Shown here in pieces: positions 18,952 through 27,427 of a stretch of DNA of 64,000 nt. Source of the DNA: Devosiaceae bacterium (GTDB lineage: Bacteria; Pseudomonadota; Alphaproteobacteria; Rhizobiales; Devosiaceae); contig JAKISW010000011.1 in NCBI GenBank assembly GCA_021648375.1, positions 1 through 64,000 of the forward strand. Direction: 5' to 3'. Within the stretch, counting starts at the first letter, position 1, and each line of letters begins with the position of its first letter. A model generated the notes under the pieces. That model had not been told where the DNA came from. It saw only the letters and a list, made by a program, of their open reading frames with translations, and did no database searches. The translations under genes and the position numbers were made by a program.

Positions 18952-20420
18952 TACAACCCCATACTTGTTGTGGTAATGTTGATAAGGTTCAGCAACCATG
19001 AGGGGGCAACGCCAATGGCGATGGTCAACACAATCAATGGCACCAGAACAATTATCTCACGCCGGTCAAGATCAGCCATTTTTGACCATTTCTCATTGGT
19101 TTCACCTAAAAACACTGCACTTATTGAGCGCAGATAAAGCGCTGCAACAACAACAATTGCCAATATCGAAATCACCGCCCATGGGGAGACATTAAGCGTG
19201 GCCAGAAAAATCTGAAACTCGGCGGGAAAGTGGGCAAGTCCGGGCAGCCCGAGCGAGGCAAAAGCCATTAAAATATAGGTCCAGCCCATTATGGGAACAA
19301 CTTTTAACAAACCCCCAAACTGATCCATCTCCCTTGTATGGGCACGGTCTTTAAGCATGCCCACCAGAAAAAACAGTGCGCCGGTAACCAGCCCATGGCT
19401 GATCATTTGCAGGGTTGCACCATCAAGGGCAATTGATCGCATTTTTGGGTCGGTTGCCATCGCCGCAATCGCCACCGCAATGACCACATACCCCATATGA
19501 TTGACCGAAGTATAAGCGATCATGCGCTTGAGATCGCTTTGGGCCAGCGCCACAAAGGCTCCATATATGGCCCCGACCACCCCGACAGCCAACACAACTG
19601 TTCCAGCGTCGGCAAACGCCTCAGGCGTCATTTGCAGGGCAAATCTAACCAGACCATAGGTGCCAAATTTAAGCATCACACCGGCAAGAATAACCGAGCC
19701 AACAGTAGGTGCCTGCACATGGGCCGCCGGTAGCCATGTATGCACCGGAAAAGCAGGAATCTTAACCGCAAACGTAAACAGCATGGCAATCAGCGCCAGC
19801 ATGCCTCCAACCCCCAGCAGCGGCGGCATATCAATCCACACCCGCATGTCAAACGTATAGGGGTCTGAAGCCAAAAACATCCCAAGAATTGCCAACAACA
19901 GCGGCAGACTGCCCAGCAATGTATAAAGGAAAAACATCAGAGCTGCCTTTTGGCGCTCCACTCCACCCCACCCGGCAATCATGAAATACATGGAGACCAG
20001 AGAGACTTCAAAAAACACATAAAAAAGCAACGCATCAAGGGCCACAAAAGTGCCAATGGAAGCGGTTTCAAGCATCAGCATCAGGATTACAAAACTGCGC
20101 GCCCTGTCGCCGGACTTGGCCTGATATATAAAAGCCAAAAGGAACAAAAGCGCGCTCAGCAAAACCAGTGGCAGGCTTATGCCATCCACTCCGACCCGAT
20201 AGGCAGCACCAATGGCCTCGATCCATGTGACTTCTTCCACCTGCGCAAATCCGCCCGGCACTATTCCGCGCGACCAGATCACCAACGTCACCAAAAGAGT
20301 GAGCGCGCTGGCAATAATTCCAACCGTGTGAGCAAACTTGCTGGAACTTTTTGGCAGCGCCATCAATAGCAGCGCACCCACAAGGGGCAAAAAAACAGCA
20401 ATGGAAATAACCGGGATCAT
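18951..20420 (-). CDS. nuoM: NuoM-like proton channel subunit
   Basis: 489-residue antiporter-like subunit with about 14 membrane segments. It keeps the key charged residues: Glu in the FFEVSLVSMYFM helix and Lys in FAVKIPAFPVHTWLP, followed by the AHVQAPT breaker. These make up the proton half-channels in complex I, so pumping or ion conduction looks intact at this subunit. It starts 12 bp after nuoL. Confidence 0.88.
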   Translation of the reverse strand: MIPVISIAVFLPLVGALLLMALPKSSSKFAHTVGIIASALTLLVTLVIWSRGIVPGGFAQVEEVTWIEAIGAAYRVGVDGISLPLVLLSALLFLLAFIYQAKSGDRARSFVILMLMLETASIGTFVALDALLFYVFFEVSLVSMYFMIAGWGGVERQKAALMFFLYTLLGSLPLLLAILGMFLASDPYTFDMRVWIDMPPLLGVGGMLALIAMLFTFAVKIPAFPVHTWLPAAHVQAPTVGSVILAGVMLKFGTYGLVRFALQMTPEAFADAGTVVLAVGVVGAIYGAFVALAQSDLKRMIAYTSVNHMGYVVIAVAIAAMATDPKMRSIALDGATLQMISHGLVTGALFFLVGMLKDRAHTREMDQFGGLLKVVPIMGWTYILMAFASLGLPGLAHFPAEFQIFLATLNVSPWAVISILAIVVVAALYLRSISAVFLGETNEKWSKMADLDRREIIVLVPLIVLTIAIGVAPSWLLNLINITTTSMGL

Positions 20421-20432
20421 GCTCTGACCTCC

Positions 20433-22358
20433 TTAAAAAAGCATCGGCGCTGCAATAAGCCCGACAGCAAGTATGCCCGTTGCAATAATGCTTAGGGCCA
20501 GTTCACGATGGATCAGGCCGCTTTGCAAAAGGCGCGCCAATTTTCCTGTTGCAAAAGTGATGCTGGCAAAGCCAAAAATCGCCCCGTCAATCCCCTTTTC
20601 ATCGCTGAAACGGGTTACACGACCAAGACTCATCATGGAATTGCCAAAGGCCAATACCGCGGCGTAAAGGCCGATATCCATTATATTGGTGCCACGGGCA
20701 AAGCTCATCATGGAATTACCAATTTTGAGCGCCAGATTGTAGAGTTGCTGATCCACAACATTACAGGCGCGCGCCATGGCCATGGCAGGACGCACCACCA
20801 GATTATCCATACCACCGGCAATGATAAACCCGTTTTGCGCCCACCCCAGCAAAGGACCAAGCAATTGTTTTGGTTTAAAAAACCATCCCAGCAACAGGCC
20901 AAAAACAGCAGCACCAAGCCCAAAAGCCATGGCAAGCGTGCTTAGCTCAGGTTCCTTGCCCAGCATTTCTTCTAATGGAACGAAAGTAACTCCAAGAACA
21001 ATTGCCAGAAAAACCGGCCCGGCCATGCCAATACCCATCCAGCGCATATCCGGACTTATACTTGAAGCGTTTGAATTTTCAGAATTTGGTTTTACTTCTT
21101 CGCCCGACCCACGCCAAAGCTGGCCCACGGCACGCGCCATATAAGCCCCGGTTAAAACTGTTGCCGCCAAACCTAAAGGCAATAACCAGACAGCACCGGG
21201 AGCAGACATGGCAGCGGCGATTATTGCATCCTTGGAAAAGAACCCGACAAGGGGTGGAATGCCAGCTAATGCCAGTGCCGCCAAAGCAAATCCTGCAAAC
21301 ACCTTTTTATGTTCACGACCAGCCCCGGCAATATCGCTCATCAAGGTGGAGCCGCGCGAATGTTGAAAAACTCCAGCACCTAAAAACAGACCGCTTTTAA
21401 TTGCCGCATGGGCAATCAGATGCAGCAATGCCACCACCCATGCACCAGCTCCAATGGCCAATAACATCAATCCATATTGACTGGAGGTGGAAGCGGCCAA
21501 CAAGCGTTTAAGATCTTTTTCACCGAGCGCGATAAGTCCGGTAACAACACTTGTAATGCCACCCACCAGCCCGATTACAATAAGGGTTTGTTCTGGCAAC
21601 ATGGGTGCAATGCGGATTAGTAAAATTGCGCCGGCGGCCACCAGTGTTGCCGAATGTAACAATGCCGAAACCGGGGTAGGCCCGGCCATGGCCCGCTGCA
21701 ACCAATCATTGAGCGGCACCTGCGCCGATTTCCCCATGGCAGCAACCAGCAATAACAATCCGCCAACAATTGCCGGGGTGCCGGTGGTGGCCAGACTGGT
21801 TGAAATCTGGCTGGTGCCGGATATGCCAATCAGTATAAAAATCCCGATATAAAGGCCAAGGTCGGCGCTACGTGTATAAAGAAAGGCCCGTGTTGCTGAT
21901 CCAGCGACCTTGGGCCTGCCATGCCAGAAACCAATCAACAGATAGCTCGATACCCCGATCATCTCCCACGCTGCCAACAGGGTTATCCAGTCAGCTGACA
22001 ATACCAGCAACTGCATGGCGGCAACAAACATCAACATGGTGGCAAAAAATCGTGGTTTTTCTGGATCCTTGTCCATATAACCAACGGCAAAAATCATTAC
22101 AAAAATTGCAACTGTAGATACCATTAACGAAAGAACTGCCGTTAGCTGGCTGGCCTCAAGCAACAGCGGCATGCCGGGAAGTCCGGGCAATGTTGCTATA
22201 AAAGGCGTGCCGGAAATTGCTGCCGCCAACAGGGTAAAACTGCCAACAAGACTAAGGGCTGCCCCGGCAACTGCCAGCAAGCCAGACCATTTGCGCAAAA
22301 GCAAAACCGCCGCCGCCATAAGAGAAGGCGCAAAAATAACCACCCCCAGCGCTATCAT
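20433..22358 (-). CDS. nuoL: NuoL-like distal proton channel subunit
   Basis: 641-residue antiporter-like subunit with about 16 membrane segments and the longer C-terminal part expected for the NuoL lateral helix. Glu in LAAWEMIGVSSYLL and Lys in AMGKSAQVPLNDWL are kept, as is AGPTPVSALLHSAT. NDWL replaces the usual HTWL. The ATG overlaps the nuoK stop (ATGA). MrpA or DabB proteins look similar, but the full NuoAHJKLMN order favours a complex I relative. Confidence 0.85.
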   Translation of the reverse strand: MIALGVVIFAPSLMAAAVLLLRKWSGLLAVAGAALSLVGSFTLLAAAISGTPFIATLPGLPGMPLLLEASQLTAVLSLMVSTVAIFVMIFAVGYMDKDPEKPRFFATMLMFVAAMQLLVLSADWITLLAAWEMIGVSSYLLIGFWHGRPKVAGSATRAFLYTRSADLGLYIGIFILIGISGTSQISTSLATTGTPAIVGGLLLLVAAMGKSAQVPLNDWLQRAMAGPTPVSALLHSATLVAAGAILLIRIAPMLPEQTLIVIGLVGGITSVVTGLIALGEKDLKRLLAASTSSQYGLMLLAIGAGAWVVALLHLIAHAAIKSGLFLGAGVFQHSRGSTLMSDIAGAGREHKKVFAGFALAALALAGIPPLVGFFSKDAIIAAAMSAPGAVWLLPLGLAATVLTGAYMARAVGQLWRGSGEEVKPNSENSNASSISPDMRWMGIGMAGPVFLAIVLGVTFVPLEEMLGKEPELSTLAMAFGLGAAVFGLLLGWFFKPKQLLGPLLGWAQNGFIIAGGMDNLVVRPAMAMARACNVVDQQLYNLALKIGNSMMSFARGTNIMDIGLYAAVLAFGNSMMSLGRVTRFSDEKGIDGAIFGFASITFATGKLARLLQSGLIHRELALSIIATGILAVGLIAAPMLF

Positions 22359-22666
22359 CCCTTTAACTCCTGCGCTTCTTCCATTTCCACTGACCCGCGT
22401 GATCTGAAGCGGGTGATGGCCACCGCAAAACCAACTGCCATCTCCACCGCCATCACGGTCATAACGATCAGCACAAACATTTGCGCCTCTATGGCATCGG
22501 GATGCAAATATCGCCAGAACGCCACCAGATTAAGCAGGGCCGCCGCCAATATCAGCTCGATTCCCATCATAATCATCACCAGATTTGTTTGGGAAAGCGC
22601 CCCATAAATTCCGGTGCCAAACATGGCCGCGGCAATGATCAATGTTACAACAAGTTCCAATGTCAT
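22355..22666 (-). CDS. nuoK: NuoK-like membrane subunit
   Basis: 103-residue, three-helix subunit. Two membrane glutamates of the proton path are kept: in MGIELILAAALLN and in MAVEMAVGFAVAI. The C-terminus ends in a short acidic tail. Its start overlaps nuoJ and its stop overlaps nuoL, both as ATGA, showing tight translational coupling. Confidence 0.88.
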   Translation of the reverse strand: MTLELVVTLIIAAAMFGTGIYGALSQTNLVMIMMGIELILAAALLNLVAFWRYLHPDAIEAQMFVLIVMTVMAVEMAVGFAVAITRFRSRGSVEMEEAQELKG

Positions 22667-23232
22667 GCTGCCCCCCCATGATTGTGAACCTGATACGGTT
22701 CTTTAGATTTATCAGGCGTTTCTTTGGGTCGGTGTGGCGGCTGTACCGCTATTGAAGTCGCAGCGATCATTGCGGTTAAAATCGTTAGGCCCGCACTTTC
22801 GAAGATCAACATAGAGCGCCCTAAAAGTTCAATTCCCAACAGGCGCACCTGCTCACCAGCATCCGGTATCTGAGTTGCAATCGGTCCCCAATCCCCAAAC
22901 AGCGCCAAGCCGCTGGCACCGCCAAAAGCAATGATCCCGGCCCAAAGAGAAAGTTTGCGCTGATGCTTCATGTCCATCTCGCCCAACCCGCCGGGGTCCA
23001 TCATAAACATCACCATAAAGATGGCCATTATACTCATCTCGGTGGCCATCATCATGATTTGCAACACCCCCAAAAATTCGGCCTGCATAACCAAAAACAT
23101 TGCACCAACGGCGGTTTGAGAAAATAACAGGGCCAAGGCTGAACGCACCATGGAATGGGTGCGAAAAACCACAATGCCAAACCACACTGCAGCCAGACCA
23201 AAAGCCAAAAGAAAAATCACCTGCACACTCAT
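22663..23232 (-). CDS. nuoJ: NuoJ-like membrane subunit
   Basis: 189-residue subunit with about five membrane segments. The third helix, rich in Met and Ile with Glu (LQIMMMATEMSIMAIF), corresponds to the mobile pi-bulge helix of complex I, though the usual VLFLFVVMML pattern is altered. The tail is His/Lys-rich (HRPKE...HNHGG). The frame is open upstream to 23400, but ATG 23232 overlaps the nuoH stop as ATGA and gives the family N-terminus. Confidence 0.82.
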   Translation of the reverse strand: MSVQVIFLLAFGLAAVWFGIVVFRTHSMVRSALALLFSQTAVGAMFLVMQAEFLGVLQIMMMATEMSIMAIFMVMFMMDPGGLGEMDMKHQRKLSLWAGIIAFGGASGLALFGDWGPIATQIPDAGEQVRLLGIELLGRSMLIFESAGLTILTAMIAATSIAVQPPHRPKETPDKSKEPYQVHNHGGAA

Positions 23233-24128
23233 AGGGGCACCACCAGAACCAAAACGCCCACCAGAAAAATATTGGCCAGCGCCAGCGGAATTCCCAGCTT
23301 CCAGCTCCAAGCCAGCAAGGTAGCCTCGCGAATGCGCGGCAGCATGCGCCCACCGGACAGCATCAGCGCAGCCACACCTAAAATTTTTATCATGCTCCAC
23401 GACCAGTCAGGCCCAAACGGTCCCAACCATCCCCCAAGATAAAACACCACGATTGCCGAAGAAACCGAAAGGATCAGCACCATGCGCCCAAGCCTGAATA
23501 TTATAAGACGCACGCCGGTATATTCGGCCTCAACTCCACCCGCCAATTCTCCCGATGCTACCGGCAGATCAAACGGGGGAACAAAGGCCATGGCCATCCC
23601 GGCAAACAAAAACAATAAAAAACCCAAGGGCTGATAGGCGATATTCCACAGCATTTCTTGTGAGTTCACTATATCGATAGTCGAAAGGGATTCAGCGCGC
23701 ATGGCAACGGTTGTTATGGGCATAACCACTAGCATGGCATAGGCAATAAGCTGCCCCAAAAAACGCCAGCCGCCAATCATGCCATAGGCACCATCAGGTC
23801 CCCAGCCAGCCATGATCATCGCCACCAGCACATAGGCCAAAGCCGCATTAAAAAACAAAGCCCCGGTGGCAAGATCGGTAACAATAAGCCCCGGCGCCAA
23901 TGGAATGACAGCCAGCGACAACAGCGCAGCGATCAGCAGCAAAACCGGCCCGACCTCAAAAAACAGCCGGTCGGATTTGCGCGGCAAAATATTCTCCTGT
24001 CCTAATAAGCGCAGGGTGGAAATCAGCGGTCCCGCCAGCCGTAGCCGATTGGTCGAGACCCATTCTTCAATCACCGCCACCCCATAGGTGGCAAAAATTA
24101 AAGAAGCTATGAGGACGAAACTACTCAA
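23229..24128 (-). CDS. nuoH: NuoH-like membrane subunit linking to the peripheral arm
   Basis: About 299 residues and eight membrane segments, shorter than usual NuoH (around 325-350). The segment from NRLRLAGPL to GQENILP matches the conserved quinone-tunnel entry, and FVPPFDLP then GELAGG and EAEYTGVR correspond to the acidic loop, with some usual residues changed. I choose TTG at 24128: it overlaps the previous stop as TTGA and has GGGAG eight bases upstream. An earlier in-frame TTG at 24143 lacks this. In complex I NuoH transmits redox-driven changes to the pumps; here the matching peripheral domains are degenerate. Confidence 0.8.
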   Translation of the reverse strand: MSSFVLIASLIFATYGVAVIEEWVSTNRLRLAGPLISTLRLLGQENILPRKSDRLFFEVGPVLLLIAALLSLAVIPLAPGLIVTDLATGALFFNAALAYVLVAMIMAGWGPDGAYGMIGGWRFLGQLIAYAMLVVMPITTVAMRAESLSTIDIVNSQEMLWNIAYQPLGFLLFLFAGMAMAFVPPFDLPVASGELAGGVEAEYTGVRLIIFRLGRMVLILSVSSAIVVFYLGGWLGPFGPDWSWSMIKILGVAALMLSGGRMLPRIREATLLAWSWKLGIPLALANIFLVGVLVLVVPL

Positions 24129-25912
24129 ACCCGCATCTCCCAAGGAGAAATATCAATGGAAGCTATGGCAACCAACGCATCGCCCAATTCCTGCTGATCG
24201 GTGAGGGGGGCGACAAGCTCCGTATGACGCATTGAGGGAGTATCAAGTTTGGCTGAAATTACCTGTCCGCCTTTAAGCTCCACATGCAAATTGGCTTTTC
24301 CGCGTGCCGTATCAACACTGGCATGACCATGGCCTGCCGCATTGCCGATTTCAGCCAGTTTAATTTCGCCAATAGCACCTGCTTTTTTTATCAGTGCAAG
24401 GCTTTGGGAAATGTCATCAAGACGAGCCACTAAACGCCCCGCCGCATTGTTTTCAATAGACTGTGGTCCATCCCAATTACTTTGAGGTGGCAATTCTCCA
24501 ACCGCATCCAATCTGCGCCTTAGAAATGGAGTTGCCTTCACTTTTTTTATAAATTGGCTCAACTCCGGTGTAAGTTTGATTATCTGCTCATAATCCGCAC
24601 CAATTATCAAAAGCTGCAATTTCGCCGCTTTGCGTTCGATGCCTTTGAGGCCAAGCTGGCGACCAAGATTTGTCAACCAGCGCAATTGGCTTGCTATGCG
24701 CTCCTGGGCAAGGGTTGCATCACGCAAATTGTCATTTTCAGACGTTTTTTCCGCCGCCGCTTCAATTGCCCGGCATGCCAACAGGCGATAGGTGAGGGGA
24801 GCCAGTGGCATTTGCCCCTGTAAATTTTCCACATAATCACCTGCATTTATCGGCCCGTTTTCCAACGAGTCAGAAAAGCCACAAAAACTGCTGGTTGTAG
24901 CTTTGGCAACATTGTCACCATCAAGGGTTAGTTCCAACCCAAAGCCTGCTGGCAGACCGGGGAAAAACGGGCCGAACGGAACCGTAATCCATTCCATTTG
25001 CAATCCATCACTACTTCTTGGCGTTCCCTCAGTCATCTCTATCATCGACATAAAACCGGGCTCCAACCCAATCAGCTTGGAAACTGAACTTTCGCTTTCA
25101 TGACTATGGGAACCATGACTATGGGAACCATGATCGCTTTCAGCCTTTACCGGTTCAAGAAACATCCCGCATTTTGGACACGAGCCCGGCTCATCACTAA
25201 CCACCTCCGGGTGCATGGGGCAGGTGTATTTAGCAGTAGCATCACCGCTTTCCCCATCAGCTTTTTTATGTTCGCCGTGATCAACTTCGGCGGGGGCAGT
25301 TTTGACATGTGATGAATGGGCATGCGCGGCATTAGATGAGGATTGAGTTTTCTGTACTGATTTTTCCTCAGGTTGACCTGTATCTGTTCCGGTTTCTCTT
25401 GGCACCAGATCCATCCCGCATTTTGGACACGAGCCCGGCTGATTACTAACAACCTCCGGGTGCATGGGGCAGGTATATTCAATCCGACTTTGCAGCGCCG
25501 GAGCATCAAAGCTTTGCACTGAATTGCTGAATGAATTTTGAGCGAAGTGCAGGCGCAAAGAATTTACGCTCTCTATCAATCCGGCCTGCGAAAGTTCCCC
25601 ATAAATATCAGCTTCTGGCAAAGGTGAAATATTTTTTACACCAAGGGCAACAATTGCGCGCGGCCGGGGCATTTGGGCAAATGCAACCGAGGCAGCATTT
25701 AGCATTTTATCGCCAAGCGGCGGCAGCAATAACAATACATTGGCATCGCGTGGCCCCGATGCCATCCGCAACCCTGCATCCATCAGGTCCAACCCGCCGG
25801 CCAGCGCCAGTTCCGGCCCCGGCACCACCAACACTCTTAAATCGTTACCCGTCGCCCGCCCTATCAATCCATGTAACAGGTTAGGTTTTGAAAATTCCCT
25901 GGATCCAAACAT
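24125..25912 (-). CDS. Fusion: NuoB-like, two heavy-metal-binding domains, NuoD-like
   Basis: 595 residues. Residues ~25-125 follow NuoB (ANVLLLLPPLGDKMLNAAS aligns with DVMIVAGTLTNKM, PRPRAIVALG with EPRWVISMG), but every N2-cluster cysteine is gone: PELALAG replaces LACCAVE. Residues 146-171 and 229-254 are HMBD modules (Cys148/His151/Cys162/Cys165 and Cys231/His234/Cys245/Cys248) set in His-rich linkers, including a GSHSHGSHSH stretch. Residues ~304-595 follow NuoD at both ends (FGPFFPGLPAGFGLELTLDG; end IASIDISPWEMRV), but the quinone-site motif GPQHPAAHG has lost its histidines. It sits where nuoB-nuoC-nuoD belong, starting 2 bp after nuoA. It probably docks on the NuoA/H membrane face and binds metal; redox activity through N2 looks impossible. 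Assignments rest on motif reading. Confidence 0.8.
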   Translation of the reverse strand: MFGSREFSKPNLLHGLIGRATGNDLRVLVVPGPELALAGGLDLMDAGLRMASGPRDANVLLLLPPLGDKMLNAASVAFAQMPRPRAIVALGVKNISPLPEADIYGELSQAGLIESVNSLRLHFAQNSFSNSVQSFDAPALQSRIEYTCPMHPEVVSNQPGSCPKCGMDLVPRETGTDTGQPEEKSVQKTQSSSNAAHAHSSHVKTAPAEVDHGEHKKADGESGDATAKYTCPMHPEVVSDEPGSCPKCGMFLEPVKAESDHGSHSHGSHSHESESSVSKLIGLEPGFMSMIEMTEGTPRSSDGLQMEWITVPFGPFFPGLPAGFGLELTLDGDNVAKATTSSFCGFSDSLENGPINAGDYVENLQGQMPLAPLTYRLLACRAIEAAAEKTSENDNLRDATLAQERIASQLRWLTNLGRQLGLKGIERKAAKLQLLIIGADYEQIIKLTPELSQFIKKVKATPFLRRRLDAVGELPPQSNWDGPQSIENNAAGRLVARLDDISQSLALIKKAGAIGEIKLAEIGNAAGHGHASVDTARGKANLHVELKGGQVISAKLDTPSMRHTELVAPLTDQQELGDALVAIASIDISPWEMRV

Positions 25913-25914
25913 AT

Positions 25915-26277
25915 CTATTGCCTTTTTAATGCACTCTGACTCCAGCCATAAAGCAGGCCAAGAAACAGAATTGCCAGAAAAACACCCATATCAAGCAGCG
26001 CCACCAGCCCTTCTTCTTTGTAGACAACAGCCCACGGATACATGAAGGCCATTTCCATATCGAATGCTAAAAATAACAGAGCAAAGGTTGTGTACCGGGC
26101 ATGATAGCGAACCCAGACCGGATCTCTTGATAATTGTCCGGCAGTGGCTGGAACGTCTTTTCCCGGCTCTTTGCGGGTTTTACCGATTGCACGAGCCAGA
26201 GCATAGAGCGATAAAACCAAACCCAGCGTTCCAACCGTCAGGCCGAATAAAATAGCATATTGTTGCAACTGGCTCAT
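25915..26277 (-). CDS. nuoA: NuoA-like membrane subunit
   Basis: 120-residue, three-helix subunit, first gene of the operon. The second helix FLAFDMEMAFMYPWAV is typical NuoA. The preceding loop, which in NuoA/ND3 carries the ECG motif with the active/deactive-switch cysteine facing the quinone cavity, here reads GQLSRDPVWVRYHARY with no cysteine. That agrees with the loss of quinone chemistry in the fusion downstream. GGAAGGTGAG lies just before the ATG. Confidence 0.85.
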   Translation of the reverse strand: MSQLQQYAILFGLTVGTLGLVLSLYALARAIGKTRKEPGKDVPATAGQLSRDPVWVRYHARYTTFALLFLAFDMEMAFMYPWAVVYKEEGLVALLDMGVFLAILFLGLLYGWSQSALKRQ

Positions 26278-26593
26278 TTACTCACCTTCCAACATTTACG
26301 CAAAGCGCCTGTTAGAATCAAAAGCCTAGACCTTCATTCGTCCATAAGCAAAACACAAAAAATTAATATTTTTAAATAAAAACTACTTTGGTCCCGTTCG
26401 AGGGGATTTCACTAAATTGCAAAGCCCATATAAATTTCCAGTCAAAATATCTCGTAAAACACTCATAAACTCCATAACTCACACATAATTGAGATCAATT
26501 ATTTGGCGTTAAATCACCCGTTACCTTATGTGGATAAATCTGGTATTTATGTTATCAACCCTATCAATTAACCAAATCACTTAAGAGTATTTC
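26278..26593. other. 316-bp AT-rich divergent promoter region
   Basis: No gene is visible. It separates the divergent nuo-like operon and the glycosyltransferase gene, so both promoters should lie here. A perfect palindrome, AATTGA-GA-TCAATT, is at 26487-26500. It resembles an FNR/FixK site (TTGA-N6-TCAA) but has only two central bases, so I do not call it one. Several A/T runs (26345-26390) could be upstream promoter elements. Confidence 0.5.
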
Positions 26594-27334
26594 ATGCAGC
26601 TTGCTTTTGTTATTCCTGCCTACAATGAAGAAAATTTGATTAAATTATGCTTGGAATCGGTAATTCGCGAAATTGAGCAATCAGGAATTCAGGCCGAAAT
26701 CATTGTCGTTGATAATGCTTCAACCGATAAAACCGGGGAAATTGCCTCCTCCTATCCCAATGTCAGGGTTTTAACAGAAAATAAAAAGGGCCCAACTTTT
26801 GCTCGCCAGACTGGCTTTGATGCAACTGAGGCCGAGCTGGTGGCCGTAATTGATGCCGATACCATATTGCCTGAAGGCTGGATCAACAAAGTACTTTCCA
26901 TCTATGACAAAAAACCCGAGCTGGTTGGTGTCAGCGGACCCTATATTTATTATGATCTATCGTTCTGGAACCGGCTTTTGGTAAGGTGTTTCTATTTTCT
27001 TTCTTTTTTGGTCTACCTGCTGGTGCGCTTTGTTTTCAAGGCCGGGTCAATGGTGCAGGGGGGCAATCTTGTAATGCGCCGAGAGGCCTGGATCGCAGCT
27101 GGCGGTTATGACACTTCCATTGAATTTTATGGCGACGATACGGATGTGGCAGTACGCCTGAGTAAAATCGGGCCGGTTAAATGGACTTTTAGTCTGCCAA
27201 TGCTCACCTCCGGTCGCAGGCTTGGAGGAGAAGGGGTATTTAAAACCGCCGGAACCTATACCCTGAACTATTTCTGGGTAATTTTATGGGGTCGACCGGT
27301 AACAAAAAAGTATAATGATATTCGTCCTGAGTAG
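26594..27334 (+). CDS. Family 2 glycosyltransferase
   Basis: 246-residue GT-A fold transferase. The N-terminus FVIPAYNEE, the VVDNASTDKT loop and the metal/nucleotide-binding VIDADT (DxD-type) are clear, and the GGYD and FYGDDTDVAVRL segments match the acceptor-side catalytic region. A hydrophobic stretch around residues 128-150 suggests membrane attachment. It probably transfers a sugar to a lipid or envelope polysaccharide; donor and acceptor are unknown. It is a single gene, 93 bp before pxpB. Confidence 0.8.
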   Translation: MQLAFVIPAYNEENLIKLCLESVIREIEQSGIQAEIIVVDNASTDKTGEIASSYPNVRVLTENKKGPTFARQTGFDATEAELVAVIDADTILPEGWINKVLSIYDKKPELVGVSGPYIYYDLSFWNRLLVRCFYFLSFLVYLLVRFVFKAGSMVQGGNLVMRREAWIAAGGYDTSIEFYGDDTDVAVRLSKIGPVKWTFSLPMLTSGRRLGGEGVFKTAGTYTLNYFWVILWGRPVTKKYNDIRPE

Positions 27335-27427
27335 GGCAGAACTTGACTCATTCTTGTTGTCGGCGAAGAGTTTTCCGGCTAGGTATTATTTTCAAATTAA
27401 ATCCGATGCGGTTTTAGGGGCATCCAA

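Noticed and set aside
22853..23353. Overlapping 166-codon open frame rich in Trp and Cys inside nuoJ/nuoH
   Set aside because: It is a shifted-frame shadow of the membrane-protein genes, with no ribosome site and no family resemblance.
17581..26277. Ordinary NADH dehydrogenase (complex I) operon
   Set aside because: No nuoC, nuoE, nuoF, nuoG or nuoI is present on either strand, and the NuoB and NuoD equivalents are fused and lack their cofactor and quinone residues.
26487..26500. FNR/FixK-like box upstream of the glycosyltransferase and nuo-like operon
   Set aside because: The palindrome AATTGA-GA-TCAATT has only two central bases; the FNR/FixK site needs TTGA-N6-TCAA. Kept only as an unnamed palindrome.
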